Shown piece after piece: positions 11,560-21,653 of a DNA stretch of 64,000 bases. The notes under the pieces are model-generated. The model searched no databases. It worked only from the letters and a program-made list of their open reading frames with translations, and had not been told where the DNA came from. The position numbers and the translations under genes were made by a program. Origin of the DNA: Mortierella sp. BCC40632 (taxonomy: Eukaryota > Mortierellomycota > Mortierellomycetes > Mortierellales > Mortierellaceae); NCBI GenBank assembly GCA_011634665.1, contig WAEK01000021.1, positions 608,501 through 672,500 of the forward strand, given 5' to 3'. Positions within the stretch are counted from its first letter, which is position 1; each line of letters begins with the position of its first letter.

Positions 11560-13425
11560 TGTCTAGTTAACGGAGTATCCAAGAAAGAAGAAGCTGAGAA
11601 TGATAGTAATTGGATTACAATGCCAATGTACGAGGACTATATGACGGAGGAAGAAAAGCTCCTTCTTGTCAGGGGGTAGATTCATATTCCAAACTCTCTT
11701 TCTCTCTCTCTCTCTTGGCTCTCAGGCAATCCTAAATCTCCTTGTACAAGGGGCGAGACAAAAAAAGAAACTGACAGAAAAGCAAAATGCGTTCACAATG
11801 GAGTGGACAAATGGACAAATTACCGCGGTAAAAGGCAAAACGGTGGTCTTTGAGAGTGCTGTGGTGAGAAATCCTCCTTTCCACAAATTACAGGCTTGAA
11901 CGTTTTTTTTTTTTTTTCATTCACGCATTCAATAATACAGGCTCGCAGGTTCAAAAAAAATGCAAGGCGGCTATCATTGGTGAGGAAACAGATAGGTTTC
12001 AGAAGAAAAATGGCCTGCCAATCTATCGACCTGACACCTCCTGTCAATCCCTCAGTAAACCGCCTTTTATCATCTTAGCTCGTCTACCCTCTCAGAAACC
12101 CATCTCCATCTAGGCTTGTCTATCCACCTTCGTGCCTCGCTCTTGGCTTGTCTCTCCGCTCAGTAACTCGTCTATCTTCATCTAGCCTTGTCTATCCACC
12201 GTCTCTCCTCTCTCTTGACTTGACTTTTCCCTTCCGAAACCCATGCCACTGATTTGGAGATGGAGGCATAGCCTTCAAGTCTCCCGGATTGGCAGCGAAA
12301 ACAAAGGGCAATCTTCCCAACTCACACTCAAGCATCACCAATGATAGGATTTTCAAAGCAGGAAAAGCTTGCCGCTGAAAAGTTAGTGAGATTGAGACTG
12401 ACATTGAGGGTTAAATGAACAATTTCAAGGCCATTGAAGATCAGCTCGTGGCGTTTTATGGCGAAAGCGAGTAAGAAGTATGGAAGCGCCGTGCGTGGCA
12501 CCTCTAAGAAAAAAAAAAAAAAAAAAAAAAGCCGCTCTAGAAGAGTTTCGCCATTTGGCAGACCGGCTTTTGAAAAGAGCAAGTGGGTTGAATCTAGCCA
12601 AGAGAAAGGATGAGAACAAGACCGTAATTGGGATTGGCCATGGTAATTTTGCTTCAAACAACTATCTGTAGTCACTACGCACGTCTTTCAGGACGGACTT
12701 TGTGCAAAAGTTATGGTGGACATGATTACATTGCGAAGATCGAAATCCAAAGAACGAGTATGCTTGGTAGACTCTTCTTCTTCTTCTTCTTCTTCTTCTT
12801 CTTCTTCTGACACTTTGTTCTGTTTGTTGTAAGTCTGAGGGTAGTTATACGGATATGGATCCCTCGAATACCTTGTCAATGTGAATACTCGACGTAATCA
12901 AGACATTGCAAGTGCCGATTCCTATTCTGGCAGTGTGCCGTTTCTGAAATGCAGAAACAGAGGTGGTTCGTAGAACGAGGGGGGGGGGAGTCCAAGCTGA
13001 TAGCGAGTTGGCTCCTTCGGATGTTTGACGGACAAACTGGGGCAAAGAAGACAGAAGTACGATAGTTAAAGAAAGCTGTCTAGTCAAGGTGGAGCATTCC
13101 AGTCATACTTCATCCAGCTGGTAAGCTTCCCCCTTTTTTGGTATGTAGTAACAAGCACTGATTCCACGCAAAATCACCTGGGTTTCCTACCGTTGACGTA
13201 AACGAACACTATACATCCTTCTAGTTTGTTGCACAGAGCGAAAGTATCAGGCGACTGTATTGCGCAAGGTGTAACAAGCACCTTCACAGGGACACATTAG
13301 CAGGACACAACATCACTAACGCCACGCTTGGATATCTCGAAGAGTCGATTGTAACCATCCAGCAGCTGTGGGCGGAGGCTTCTCTTGGAAAGACGGACCG
13401 AATTCAGAAGAGCAGGAGCAGTTAG
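11560..13425 (+). pseudogene. Decayed RuvC/zinc-ribbon (TnpB/Fanzor-like) mobile-element ORF
   Basis: Scattered fragments in different frames read like one ancestral protein. At about 12520-12672 the text is FRHLADRLLKRASGLNLAK then NKTVIGIGHGNFASNNYL, stopped by TAG and followed in frame by SLRTSFRTDFVQKLW. Near 13080-13120 LSSQGGAFQSYFIQL appears. At 13225-13425, after an AG, the text is SIRRLYCARCNKHLHRDTLA then GHNI. The last piece has the CxxC half of a zinc ribbon followed by an HRD...N/A..NI motif like the third RuvC catalytic Asp of OrfB/TnpB and Fanzor proteins. The IGxGNFASN strand resembles the RuvC core of fungal members of that group as I remember them. Stops, frameshifts, a poly(A) run (12510-12530) and a CTT repeat interrupt it. 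Upstream fragments at 11580-11960 (for example YEDYMTEEEKLLLV and ARRFKKNARRLSL) may be its N-terminal part, but this is less certain. No terminal repeats were identified. Confidence 0.45.
12773..12808. repeat. (CTT)n repeat
   Basis: About twelve CTT/TTC units interrupt the decayed RuvC-like ORF. Confidence 0.9.
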
Positions 13426-13480
13426 TGTTACGGTGACGTAGGTTCGCGCAGTTTTTTTTTTTTTTTTTTTGCCTATTCCC

Positions 13481-13490
13481 TATATAAAAG
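13481..13490 (+). promoter_or_regulatory. TATA box of RPB7
   Basis: TATATAAAAG lies 40 bases before the RPB7 start codon. A good TATA match at this short distance implies a very short 5' leader. Confidence 0.55.
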
Positions 13491-13529
13491 GATGCATTGA
13501 AGCTGGTGCTTTCTCCATTCGGGCCCATC

Positions 13530-14822
13530 ATGTTTTTCTTGGTAAAGCAGCGAAAGAAGAAGTCGACGTCCGTTTTGATGCAAATCCAGCCGATGGCGCT
13601 CTTTCAGTACCTTCTACCATGGGGCTATTCTGATTATGTACACAATGGAACACATTGGCTGACTTTTTTTTTTTTTTTTTTTTTTTCTCGGTGCTTGCTC
13701 CTGCATGGATTGGAAACGGTGTTACATGTCGGGCGCTGGCATAAACTCGACTACTGAATGAATCATCCCATGGACTCCCAACTCTCCTCTTTTCATGGAC
13801 CTGGTGGCGAAATGATACAACACGCTCTTGACTCCATTTCAGCGCAACCTGTCACATACGATCAATCTCCACCCGTCCTACTTTGGACCTCACATGAAGG
13901 AGTTCCTTCTCCGCAACCTTCATGGCGATGTTGAGGGCACCTGCTCAGGAAAAGTGGGCTTTATCATCTGTGTCTTGACCGTCACCAACATCAGCCCAGG
14001 AAAAGTCTTGCCAGGATCGGGACTTGCAGAGTTTGTGGTTCAGTATCAGGCAATTGTCTTCAAGCCTTACAAGGGCGAAGTTGTCGATGCAATCGTCACC
14101 AGCGTCAACCAGGTATTGGGATTTTTTTCCTCTCTCCTGATACTTGTCTTGCCTTTATGAATGCAGTCCACGGAAAGAGCTCCTATGTTTACCACACTAA
14201 TATTGACTATCCTCTTTCTCGTTCGACCACAACTACGATCCACATTTTCAAGATTGGATTCTTTGCGGATGTTGGCCCACTCCAGGTTTTTGTTGCCCAG
14301 AAGGTACATGGAGCTGATTTTTTTTTTCTTTGTCGAGAGTCTATCATGGCTGCCTTGTGTGCTGACTTGTTCTCTGTTTACTTTTGTCCTGGTTAGCTGA
14401 TGCCAAACGACTTCAAGTTTGATTCCAACGGGCCATGCTACAGAGGAGAGGATCAGGTCCGTTCTGACAGGAGTTTTTTTTTTTTTTTTTAAAAAAAACC
14501 ATGAGGCCTTTTATACCTTATCTAACTCCCTACATGATTTGTTCACTTCTATGCTCCATTAGGTAATTGAGAAGAATGGACAGGTACGGCTCAAGATTGT
14601 TGGTCTCAAGTATCAAGCTACACAGATCGTAAGTCAGATATGCTCATTCTTTTTATACCTTGGTCTTGTAAAATCAACTACTGCAGAGTCAGAGTTCGTT
14701 ACTGAATCATTGCTTTTTCTTTTTCTTTTCTTTTTCTTTTCTTTTCATTTCTTTCGGTGTTTGCTATGCCATAGAATGCTGTTGGCACGATAAAGGAAGA
14801 TTATCTCGGCCAGATCCAATAA
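13530..14822 (+). CDS. RPB7: RNA polymerase II subunit Rpb7
   Basis: Rpb7 pairs with Rpb4 to form the stalk of RNA polymerase II. It acts in initiation, binds emerging RNA and links to mRNA decay. Six exons (13530-13541, 13843-14112, 14253-14303, 14397-14456, 14563-14628, 14775-14822) encode 168 residues, close to the usual length of 170-172. The first coding exon is only 12 bases (MFFL) and is followed by RNLSHTINLHPSYFGP, matching the MFFxxxL...I.LHPxxFGP start of the family. The N-terminal tip domain continues with VEGTCSGKVGFIICVLTV and VFKPYKGEVVDAIVTSVNQ. The C-terminal OB fold has IGFFADVGPLQVFVAQKLMP and GQVRLKIVGLK, ending in IKEDYLGQIQ. All intron phases are 0. The homologues Rpc25 and Rpa43 are longer, so Rpb7 is the clear choice. 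Confidence 0.95.
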
Positions 14823-15740
14823 ATGCACAGGAGATGTCCCCCCCCAGAACCATAGATACCAAGGACTCACGCTCCTCCCCCGTTCCACTTGAACTCTTTC
14901 CAAAAGCAGTCTAACAACCTGGGACCACACTTTGGAGCTATTAATTTATCTCGCTTTATTTCTCTCTCTCTCTCTCTCTCCCCTCCAATACAAAGAGATA
15001 AAGGAAGTGTCAAGTAGAGAAATCAATGTTATGGGGAAAACCCAACATCACACATTTACCTATCCATAGGCCAATACCTTACACAGATCTAGACTTTTCA
15101 ATTCTTGGAGACAATTGACACTTGGACATCTCTCCACCACCACCACCTCTCCAACAGTGTAATGGGGATGTCCGTCAATATCACAATGGACTTCAAGTGC
15201 CTGGTTTCTTTTTTTCTGCTTATGGCGGACGTATTGGTCAACGCCTCTATAATGGATATGTCTGTTGTATGCAGTTATGCGGTTCTAGAGGCTTCCTCAG
15301 TTTCAGAATGTCCCTCTACCTAGTGTATTCGGGTGGAGGTATTGGCACTGGGTTTGAGCACTCCCTATTGTTGACAGTCTCAGACACTGTTCAACGGCTC
15401 AAGCCTAGGAGGATATACGAGTTCCTCTCGGCTTTCATGAATGATTATGTTCAGGGTTAATATGCTTTGGTCGCAAGCCATTCTGAATTGGTCAAGGAGG
15501 CAAGACAAATGGGGGGAGAGAATTGAATCTGTACGATCTATCAATTGTTATTTGGTATCGTTGTGGCCTGAAACTTGTCGTGTGAGGTGCCTTACCAGGA
15601 GGTGACCCAAGTGTTTGGTCTTGAAATGCTCGATCTACTCTACTTTTGGAATGGTTCAATGAGTAAAGCTGGGTCAGCGTTTTAGTAATTAGATGTCAAC
15701 AAAAAGCATATTACATCTACCTTTGTTATTTTCGCTATTA

Positions 15741-15772
<32 letters not shown>

Positions 15773-16344
15773 ATTGATACTCTTTATCTATTCTTCTACT
15801 GATTCGCATTGCCTCTCTACTCCCTTGATTCTTTACCGAAAAGGAAGAAGAAAACGAGGGAGCGAGAGAGCAATGAACTTTAAGCAGTGAAAGAGCTCCT
15901 GAGTGGAGGAGTTTTTGCTGTGCACCTCAACGCGATGCTCTGCTGATCTCCCCCCCCCCTCCTTTTTGGTACCTGGCAATCGAAACTTCACCACTGCTTC
16001 CTTTCTTCATGGGCATCCAGTCAAGTTTACATCAATGATTCACTGTTCAACTCTAGCCCCACTCGGATGACTTGGTGCCTCCGCCATACTCATCAATGGC
16101 CGTGACAAGTGCAGAAGCAGAAGAGTAGATGCACTAGCACTGATACTCCACTGCCTTTCAAGGCACCCGAGCACTGGAGACAGTTGCTACAGGGTAGAGA
16201 GCTAGAATCAAAAGATTCTCAACAGTCTGTCACACTGTATCAATAGACAGAACTGAAGAGAGAGAGAGAGATGCGTTGGTTGTGCATCCAGGCATTTAAA
16301 ACCAGAACTAAACCTTTTGTTATATCATTCTTGTCTCATTTCGA
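14823..16344. other. Intergenic region left of the inverted repeat, no gene recognised
   Basis: Contains the RPB7 3' flank with a CT tract at about 14960-14980, a 339-base plus-strand ORF (15122-15460) of unfamiliar sequence, and a poly(T) run near 15747-15772. The ORF contains GDVRQYHNGLQVPGFFFSAY but has no recognisable motif or splice context, so no gene is called. Confidence 0.45.
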
Positions 16345-17429
16345 CGACTATGGCTCCTGCGGGGAAAATCTAATAGAGCCAGAAAAGGTCAAAGAGGTTG
16401 ATAGAATACAAATTAGATAAGAAAGAGACTCGTATCGAGAGAGATTTACTCTTTTCTCTTCTCAATCTTTTCTTTCTTTTTTTTTTTTTTTTTTTTTTTT
16501 TTCTCTCTCTCTCTCTCTCTTTCTCTCTCCCCTTCTCCACCCCCACTCCCACCCAAGGATTTTTCTCGTTGAGTTTTAAAAAGGTGTTCCCCCTCAGGCT
16601 AGCATATCTGATGCTGAGTGAGAGGTAGGAGAAGGCAAATAAAAGTCGCAAATCAATCCCCTCTTTCCCTACTGCTCACGAGTCATGAAGTTCCACCAGT
16701 TGTAGACAGTGGGCCCCTTACCACCTACCCTGGCTTCTTTCCAATCGTCGATCATCACAGGGGAGGAAGACTACAGCTAAGGCGGATGAAGACAGCAGGC
16801 CATGGGTGGGCCTTACCGTCAACACCGGATCACTCCAGTCTTCAGTCCTCATAGTCGAGGCGCGATGAGGAGAAAAGAAGAAAAAAAAAAAAAAAAAGAA
16901 GGGAAGGGGAGCGGCATAGGTCACTGTATTTATAATCTCTGGCGTGGAAGTGACGGTCTTCGCAAAGATGGACGCCATAATCGACACTATGACATGAAAA
17001 ATGGGAGGGAAAGCACCCTCACTGATCTCTCTCGAAAATGAAGACCTTTCAACTGATCAAACCCTGGACTGTCTTTGGTTCTCTCCCCTCTCTCCCCTCC
17101 TCTCTTCCCTCTCTCTCCCCTCCTCTCTTCCCTCTCTCTCCCCTCCTCTCTCCCAATCGATGGCACGGGTCTGTTGATTATCACAAGCGAGTGGGGGGAG
17201 GGGAAAGGTGGATGGACTGACCCAGAGTAGACTACCACAGAACCCATGGACTACACCTACATCCAAGAGCCAGCTCCTTCCTTGTGCCATCCATGCCATC
17301 CACCCTTCCTGACATCCCCCGCTCTCACTCCGACCACCCAGCACCGACCACCCCAACTCTATTCATCGGCAGCAAAGGAGACACGCAGGTTGTTTGCGGA
17401 GCATGCATGGGTTGTTTGCAGAACACTCA
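16345..17429 (+). repeat. Left arm of the long inverted repeat
   Basis: 1,085 bases, reverse-complementary to 17934-19008. It includes a T/CT-rich block at 16465-16520, a short open text on the minus strand starting MASIFAKTVTSTPEIINTVT, a CTCTCCCCTCCTCTCTTCC repeat block at about 17080-17155, and the start of the minisatellite. Confidence 0.9.
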
Positions 17430-17560
17430 TACTTGTTTGCGGAGCATCCATGGCTGCAGACAGAGTATGACCAAGTTGTTTGCAAAGCATCCACGGTTGA
17501 TGGCAGAGCATGGTTAGGCTGCGTGTAGAGCATGCGTGGTTGTCTGGATACAAGAAGTAG
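17391..17560 (+). repeat. Minisatellite of about 21-22 bases, roughly eight diverged units
   Basis: Units resemble TTGTTTGCGGAGCATGCATG and vary at several positions. The first units are inside the left arm and the rest run into the spacer. A shorter array of the same unit lies in reverse orientation at about 17865-17985. There are no regular spacers, so this is not a CRISPR array. Confidence 0.8.
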
Positions 17561-17933
17561 CTGAGTAGACGAGCTGCCTTTTTTTTTTTTGCTGGTAACC
17601 TCTACCATTCGTAGAGTCTCTCTATCTTCTCTCTCTCTCTCTCTCTCTCTCGTGGTTCCTCTGCCCTTCTCTACCTTATTTTTGGATCGATCTCTGTGGT
17701 TGAGCTAGACCCAACGAATATTGTTCTTCAGGAACGGTCAGCGTGTAGGAGCAACCAGTCTTTTTTGAACACACCTTGGCTTCACTGTTGCCGGGATGGA
17801 TGTTCTCGCCTGCGATGGGAGAATGAAAAAAAAAGACTCACCACTCGCTCAACTGCATCCAGACATCTACGAATATTCTACATACAACCGTGGATGCTCC
17901 GCAGACAGCCTGCACATGCTCCGCAAACAGCTG

Positions 17934-19008
17934 TGAGTGTTCTGCAAACAACCCATGCATGCTCCGCAAACAACCTGCGTGTCTCCTTTGCTGCCGATGA
18001 ATAGAGTTGGGGTGGTCGGTGCTGGGTGGTCGGAGTGAGAGCGGGGGATGTCAGGAAGGGTGGATGGCATGGATGGCACAAGGAAGGAGCTGGCTCTTGG
18101 ATGTAGGTGTAGTCCATGGGTTCTGTGGTAGTCTACTCTGGGTCAGTCCATCCACCTTTCCCCTCCCCCCACTCGCTTGTGATAATCAACAGACCCGTGC
18201 CATCGATTGGGAGAGAGGAGGGGAGAGAGAGGGAAGAGAGGAGGGGAGAGAGAGGGAAGAGAGGAGGGGAGAGAGGGGAGAGAACCAAAGACAGTCCAGG
18301 GTTTGATCAGTTGAAAGGTCTTCATTTTCGAGAGAGATCAGTGAGGGTGCTTTCCCCTCCCATTTTTTCATGTCATAGTGTCGATTATGGCGTCCATCTT
18401 TGCGAAGACCGTCACTTCCACGCCAGAGATTATAAATACAGTGACCTATGCCGCTCCCCTTCCCTTCTTTTTTTTTTTTTTCTTCTTTCTCCTCATCGCG
18501 CCTCGACTATGAGGACTGAAGACTGGAGTGATCCGGTGTTGACGGTAAGGCCCACCCATGGCCTGCTGTCTTCATCCGCCTTAGCTGTAGTCTTCCTCCC
18601 CTGTGATGATCGACGATTGGAAAGAAGCCAGGGTAGGTGGTAAGGGGCCCACTGTCTACAACTGGTGGAACTTCATGACTCGTGAGCAGTAGGGAAAGAG
18701 GGGATTGATTTGCGACTTTTATTTGCCTTCTCCTACCTCTCACTCAGCATCAGATATGCTAGCCTGAGGGGGAACACCTTTTTAAAACTCAACGAGAAAA
18801 ATCCTTGGGTGGGGAGTGGGGGTGGAGAAGGGGGAGAGAGAAAGAGAGAGAGAGAAAAAAAAAAAAAAAAAGAAAAGATAGAAAAGATTGAGAAGAGAAA
18901 AGAGTAAATCTCTCTCGATACGAGTCTCTTTCTTATCTAATTTGTATTCTATCAACCTCTTTGACCTTTTCTGGCTCTATTGGATTTTCCCCGCAGGAGC
19001 CATAGTCG
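17934..19008 (-). repeat. Right arm of the long inverted repeat
   Basis: 1,075 bases, the reverse complement of 16345-17429 apart from a few single-base indels. The open text beginning MASIFAKTVTSTPEIINTVT is on the plus strand here from ATG 18387. Confidence 0.9.
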
Positions 19009-19691
19009 CTAACTACCAAGTATAAAAAGTGGGCCTATCATTTCGTTCAGCAATATTTTTGAGTTTCTGGGAGCACATTCAACGTGCTCTTCTTTGCCAA
19101 TACAAAGTGTTTGCATTTACTGCTTGTTACTGCAGTGTAGTAGAACATTGATGTCCTTCAAGCACTAAATGTCTGATCTTCAGCAACGGCACTCAACCTT
19201 TAATTACCTTTGGAGCCAAGGCGGCCTCATCAGCACATTTCGCCATATCCACATTTGCCACAGCTGCTGACAAGCCTGATTGTGATCCAAAGTCCCCCAG
19301 CTGTCTCGAGCGATGACGAGCTTTGCGAATTGGCAGTTCAACCACAGATCAGGGGCTGAAGTAAATGGAAAGATATTGAAGAATAGAAGCGACTGAATCT
19401 CGGATTCTTATAAAGTACCGCAAGAGACGCACAAAGACGCCTTCACTTGAATATGTAAGCCTAGCTGTAAGACATTTGCTGTTCAAAGACAAGGTTTTCA
19501 TACCCAGCCATCCTTTTCATTTCTTGGCCGAAAGAGTTTGCAAAAAAAAAAAAAAAAGAAGCACTTCCTAAAAGTTTTTACATGAGCACTAGAGATTCAT
19601 TCAAAGACTTGGGTACAGAGTTTTTATTTTTTTTTCTACACCGAGCGTCCAGGTTAGAGCGGTGACAAACAAACAAACAAACAAAAAAAGT
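19009..19691. other. Intergenic region between the inverted repeat and NAA10
   Basis: No gene is called. A minus-strand stretch at about 19220-19345 reads QLGDFGSQSGLSAAVANVDM then AKCADEAALAPK before a GTAATT, which could be an isolated or relic exon, but no partner exon was found. Homopolymer runs lie near 19539 and 19626, and an AAAC repeat at 19668-19684. Confidence 0.4.
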
Positions 19692-20967
19692 TTATTCCCT
19701 GAGAATCTTGCGGCATGCATAGGCATCCTCTCCATCGGCATAGTATTTCTTTTCGATATCCTGGACACTATGGGGAGTGAGGGGGAGGGGGAGGGTATAC
19801 GACCATATCAGTTACACTGCGCTCTATTTCAATTCTGAAAAAAAAAGGAGGGATCTACTGCAAAAAGGCGAGGAGCTCGTCACTTACGTAAAGTTGAGGG
19901 TATCTCTGTAAAGTTGAAGGGCTGCACGGTTGCTCTTGCGGACATGGAGAGAAACGTACTTGCAGTTGAAAATGTCCCGCATAGCATTCTCTATGTTGTT
20001 GCAAATGATAGAAATGACACCGTTGAGAATCAATATCTAATAAAGACCTTTGAGGGAGAGGGGAGGGAGGGGATGGATTTCCGGACATAAAATCATTTTA
20101 AAGGAGACAATACGGAATGCAGGGTGGTCTTTGACTAGACTGCTTCATATGTGTTGAAGTAGGTTGGACTGAAATCTCTCTATTATCCTGTTGGAGTCCT
20201 GACTCTTAATTGTCCTAGTTCCATGGAGTAGATCGCTTGACCGTGCCTTTCGAATCCAGAGGCCTTTTGAGCTGATATTGATAATGCAATCCAGTAGAGA
20301 CTCTTTGTAAAGATCCCAAGAGTAACGCTCAGTTACTCCTTTTTGACAAGAACAAGGGAGCAGGCAACTTACGTGACTGAGTCATTAGCTTCTCTGCAAC
20401 TCCGAGACGGCGGTAGGTGCGCATTACTGAAAGCGAGGTAATGTGTCCATGAGGCTCAGCAGCAGGGTCCTCCTCACTATGTTAATCAGAGCGACAAGGA
20501 AAGAGTAAAAAGTCAGTCCAGAACACGAGGGAAAAAAAGTTCCTGATAATAGCTTGAATGATCCTGTATTCCAGCAGAGACTTACAGCTTGGCGAGAACG
20601 TATCCGACAATTCTTCCTTTTTCATCCTCGGCAACATACGACAGCTGGGGCCAGGTCAGAGAGTGATAAAAGTCTAATACGGAATCGACAGGTATTGTTT
20701 CGATCGGGTTAATCCATTAAGCTGGCTCCAAAGAAAAAAGAAAACTCTGATTCGTCAAGCATGCCATTACTGCTGCTGCCTTACAGTATTTCATCTGGTA
20801 GTTCTCTGGAAGGTTGTGCAGATTGCAATTCTGCATGGGGATCATATCGTCCAACTAAGTAGCCGGTGTAGATTTGTTGTGGGTATATTGTTAGCTCAAG
20901 CAAATGAGCTCCTCTCTAGGCAGGCCATGGCCACTATTGTACATACGGTCGCCTCGCGGATGTTCAT
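19692..20967 (-). CDS. NAA10: N-alpha-acetyltransferase Naa10 (Ard1), catalytic subunit of NatA
   Basis: NatA acetylates the N-termini of nascent proteins whose initiator Met has been removed, working at the ribosome with Naa15. Six exons on the minus strand (20967-20947, 20854-20785, 20673-20586, 20476-20373, 19990-19888, 19767-19692) encode 153 residues. The GNAT fold is complete. It starts [19 protein letters not shown] and continues with [51 protein letters not shown] with the acetyl-CoA-binding RRLGVA (82-87), then [20 protein letters not shown] and [17 protein letters not shown]. These match Ard1 far better than Naa50 or Naa60. The first coding exon is only 21 bases. Compared with animal Naa10 the protein ends right after the GNAT domain and lacks the long acidic tail. 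Confidence 0.95.
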
Positions 20968-21653
20968 GTTGGAATCGTCTTGTTCTGTCTGTCTCCGAGT
21001 TACTGTTGCTGAGAGTTGATCTGTCAAATTGTTGCCTGTGGTCCAGGTCCTTTGTGATCGCGCGTCCTTCCCCCCGGTTGGTGGCTGGCCAGGACAAACC
21101 TTTTCAAGCCTGGAAAGAGAGATCAATCACGTGTGTCTACAGGAAGGGAGGGAGGGCGGCGTTCTCAATTGACGTCCAAGGCGCGACCACGGTGTCGATG
21201 ACTAAAACGTCGGGCAAGAGTCTGTGCCATAACTTCGCTTTTGACGGATGCTCTTTTCCCATCTTTTGGGGGATATCAACCTTGATAACTGAGGTACCTT
21301 TTCACTCCTAGTGTCGATTTCCTTCTCTTGTTCTGCACTTACTCTTGGGTGTGTTCAACTGTAGCAGGTCTATTGAAAGCGCGCGCCACCGCCACCAAAA
21401 CGCCCAGAGTTTTGCACTGTTTGCTGGGCGCCTCTTTTGATTTTTCTCTTTGACTAAACTCAACCCATACTCGCGCCTTGGCGCCTTCGTTCCTCTGTCG
21501 CGCACCAGCTGATCAAAGAAGAGTCGATCCCGCCTGAAAGAGGCCGAGCCGCTGCATTCTCGAGGTGGGGACTAAGGACCGGTAAAGATTGACTGACTGG
21601 TGTGGAGAGATGACCTTCGTATTATTAATCAACCCATCTAGAATCCCATAGAC
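20968..21653. promoter_or_regulatory. Divergent promoter between NAA10 and the SAM/NCD1 gene
   Basis: 686 bases separate the two start codons. A CACGTG palindrome at 21128-21133 lies near the NAA10 side and is the only recognisable site. Short ORFs here overlap NAA10 exon 1 and look spurious. Confidence 0.45.

Larger units (their letters stand above)
16345..19008. mobile_element. Long palindromic element: 1.08-kb inverted repeats around a 0.5-kb spacer
   Basis: The left arm (16345-17429) reappears as its reverse complement at 17934-19008. Both outer ends carry the same CGACTATGGCTCCTGCGGGG text. The arms differ almost only in homopolymer lengths, for example in the poly(T) tracts near 16477 and 18469, so they are recent or gene-converted. 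The spacer (17430-17933) carries diverged copies of a 21-22-base minisatellite in opposite orientations, so the symmetry fades toward the centre. An identical octamer TCATTTCG lies immediately outside the left arm (16336-16343) and 29 bases outside the right arm (19038-19045), a possible target-site duplication. No transposase was recognised. A foldback-type or non-autonomous TIR transposon is the favoured reading; a local inverted duplication is the alternative. Confidence 0.75.

Noticed and set aside
15122..15460. A 112-codon plus-strand ORF containing GDVRQYHNGLQVPGFFFSAY
   Set aside because: No motif, homologue or splice context was recognised, so it is only noted in the intergenic entry.
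17391..17985. Tandem 21-22-base units that could be taken for a CRISPR array
   Set aside because: Units are directly adjacent without unique spacers, diverge from one another, and lie in a eukaryotic palindrome.
17057..18306. Identical 99-codon ORFs on opposite strands (MGWSVLGGRSESGG...)
   Set aside because: They are mirror images caused by the inverted repeat and read through minisatellite and pyrimidine blocks; their composition is not protein-like.
19220..19345. Minus-strand text GLSAAVANVDMAKCADEAAL before a donor-like GTAATT, and an overlapping LRR-like reading on the plus strand
   Set aside because: The two strands give competing weak readings and no partner exon exists on either side.
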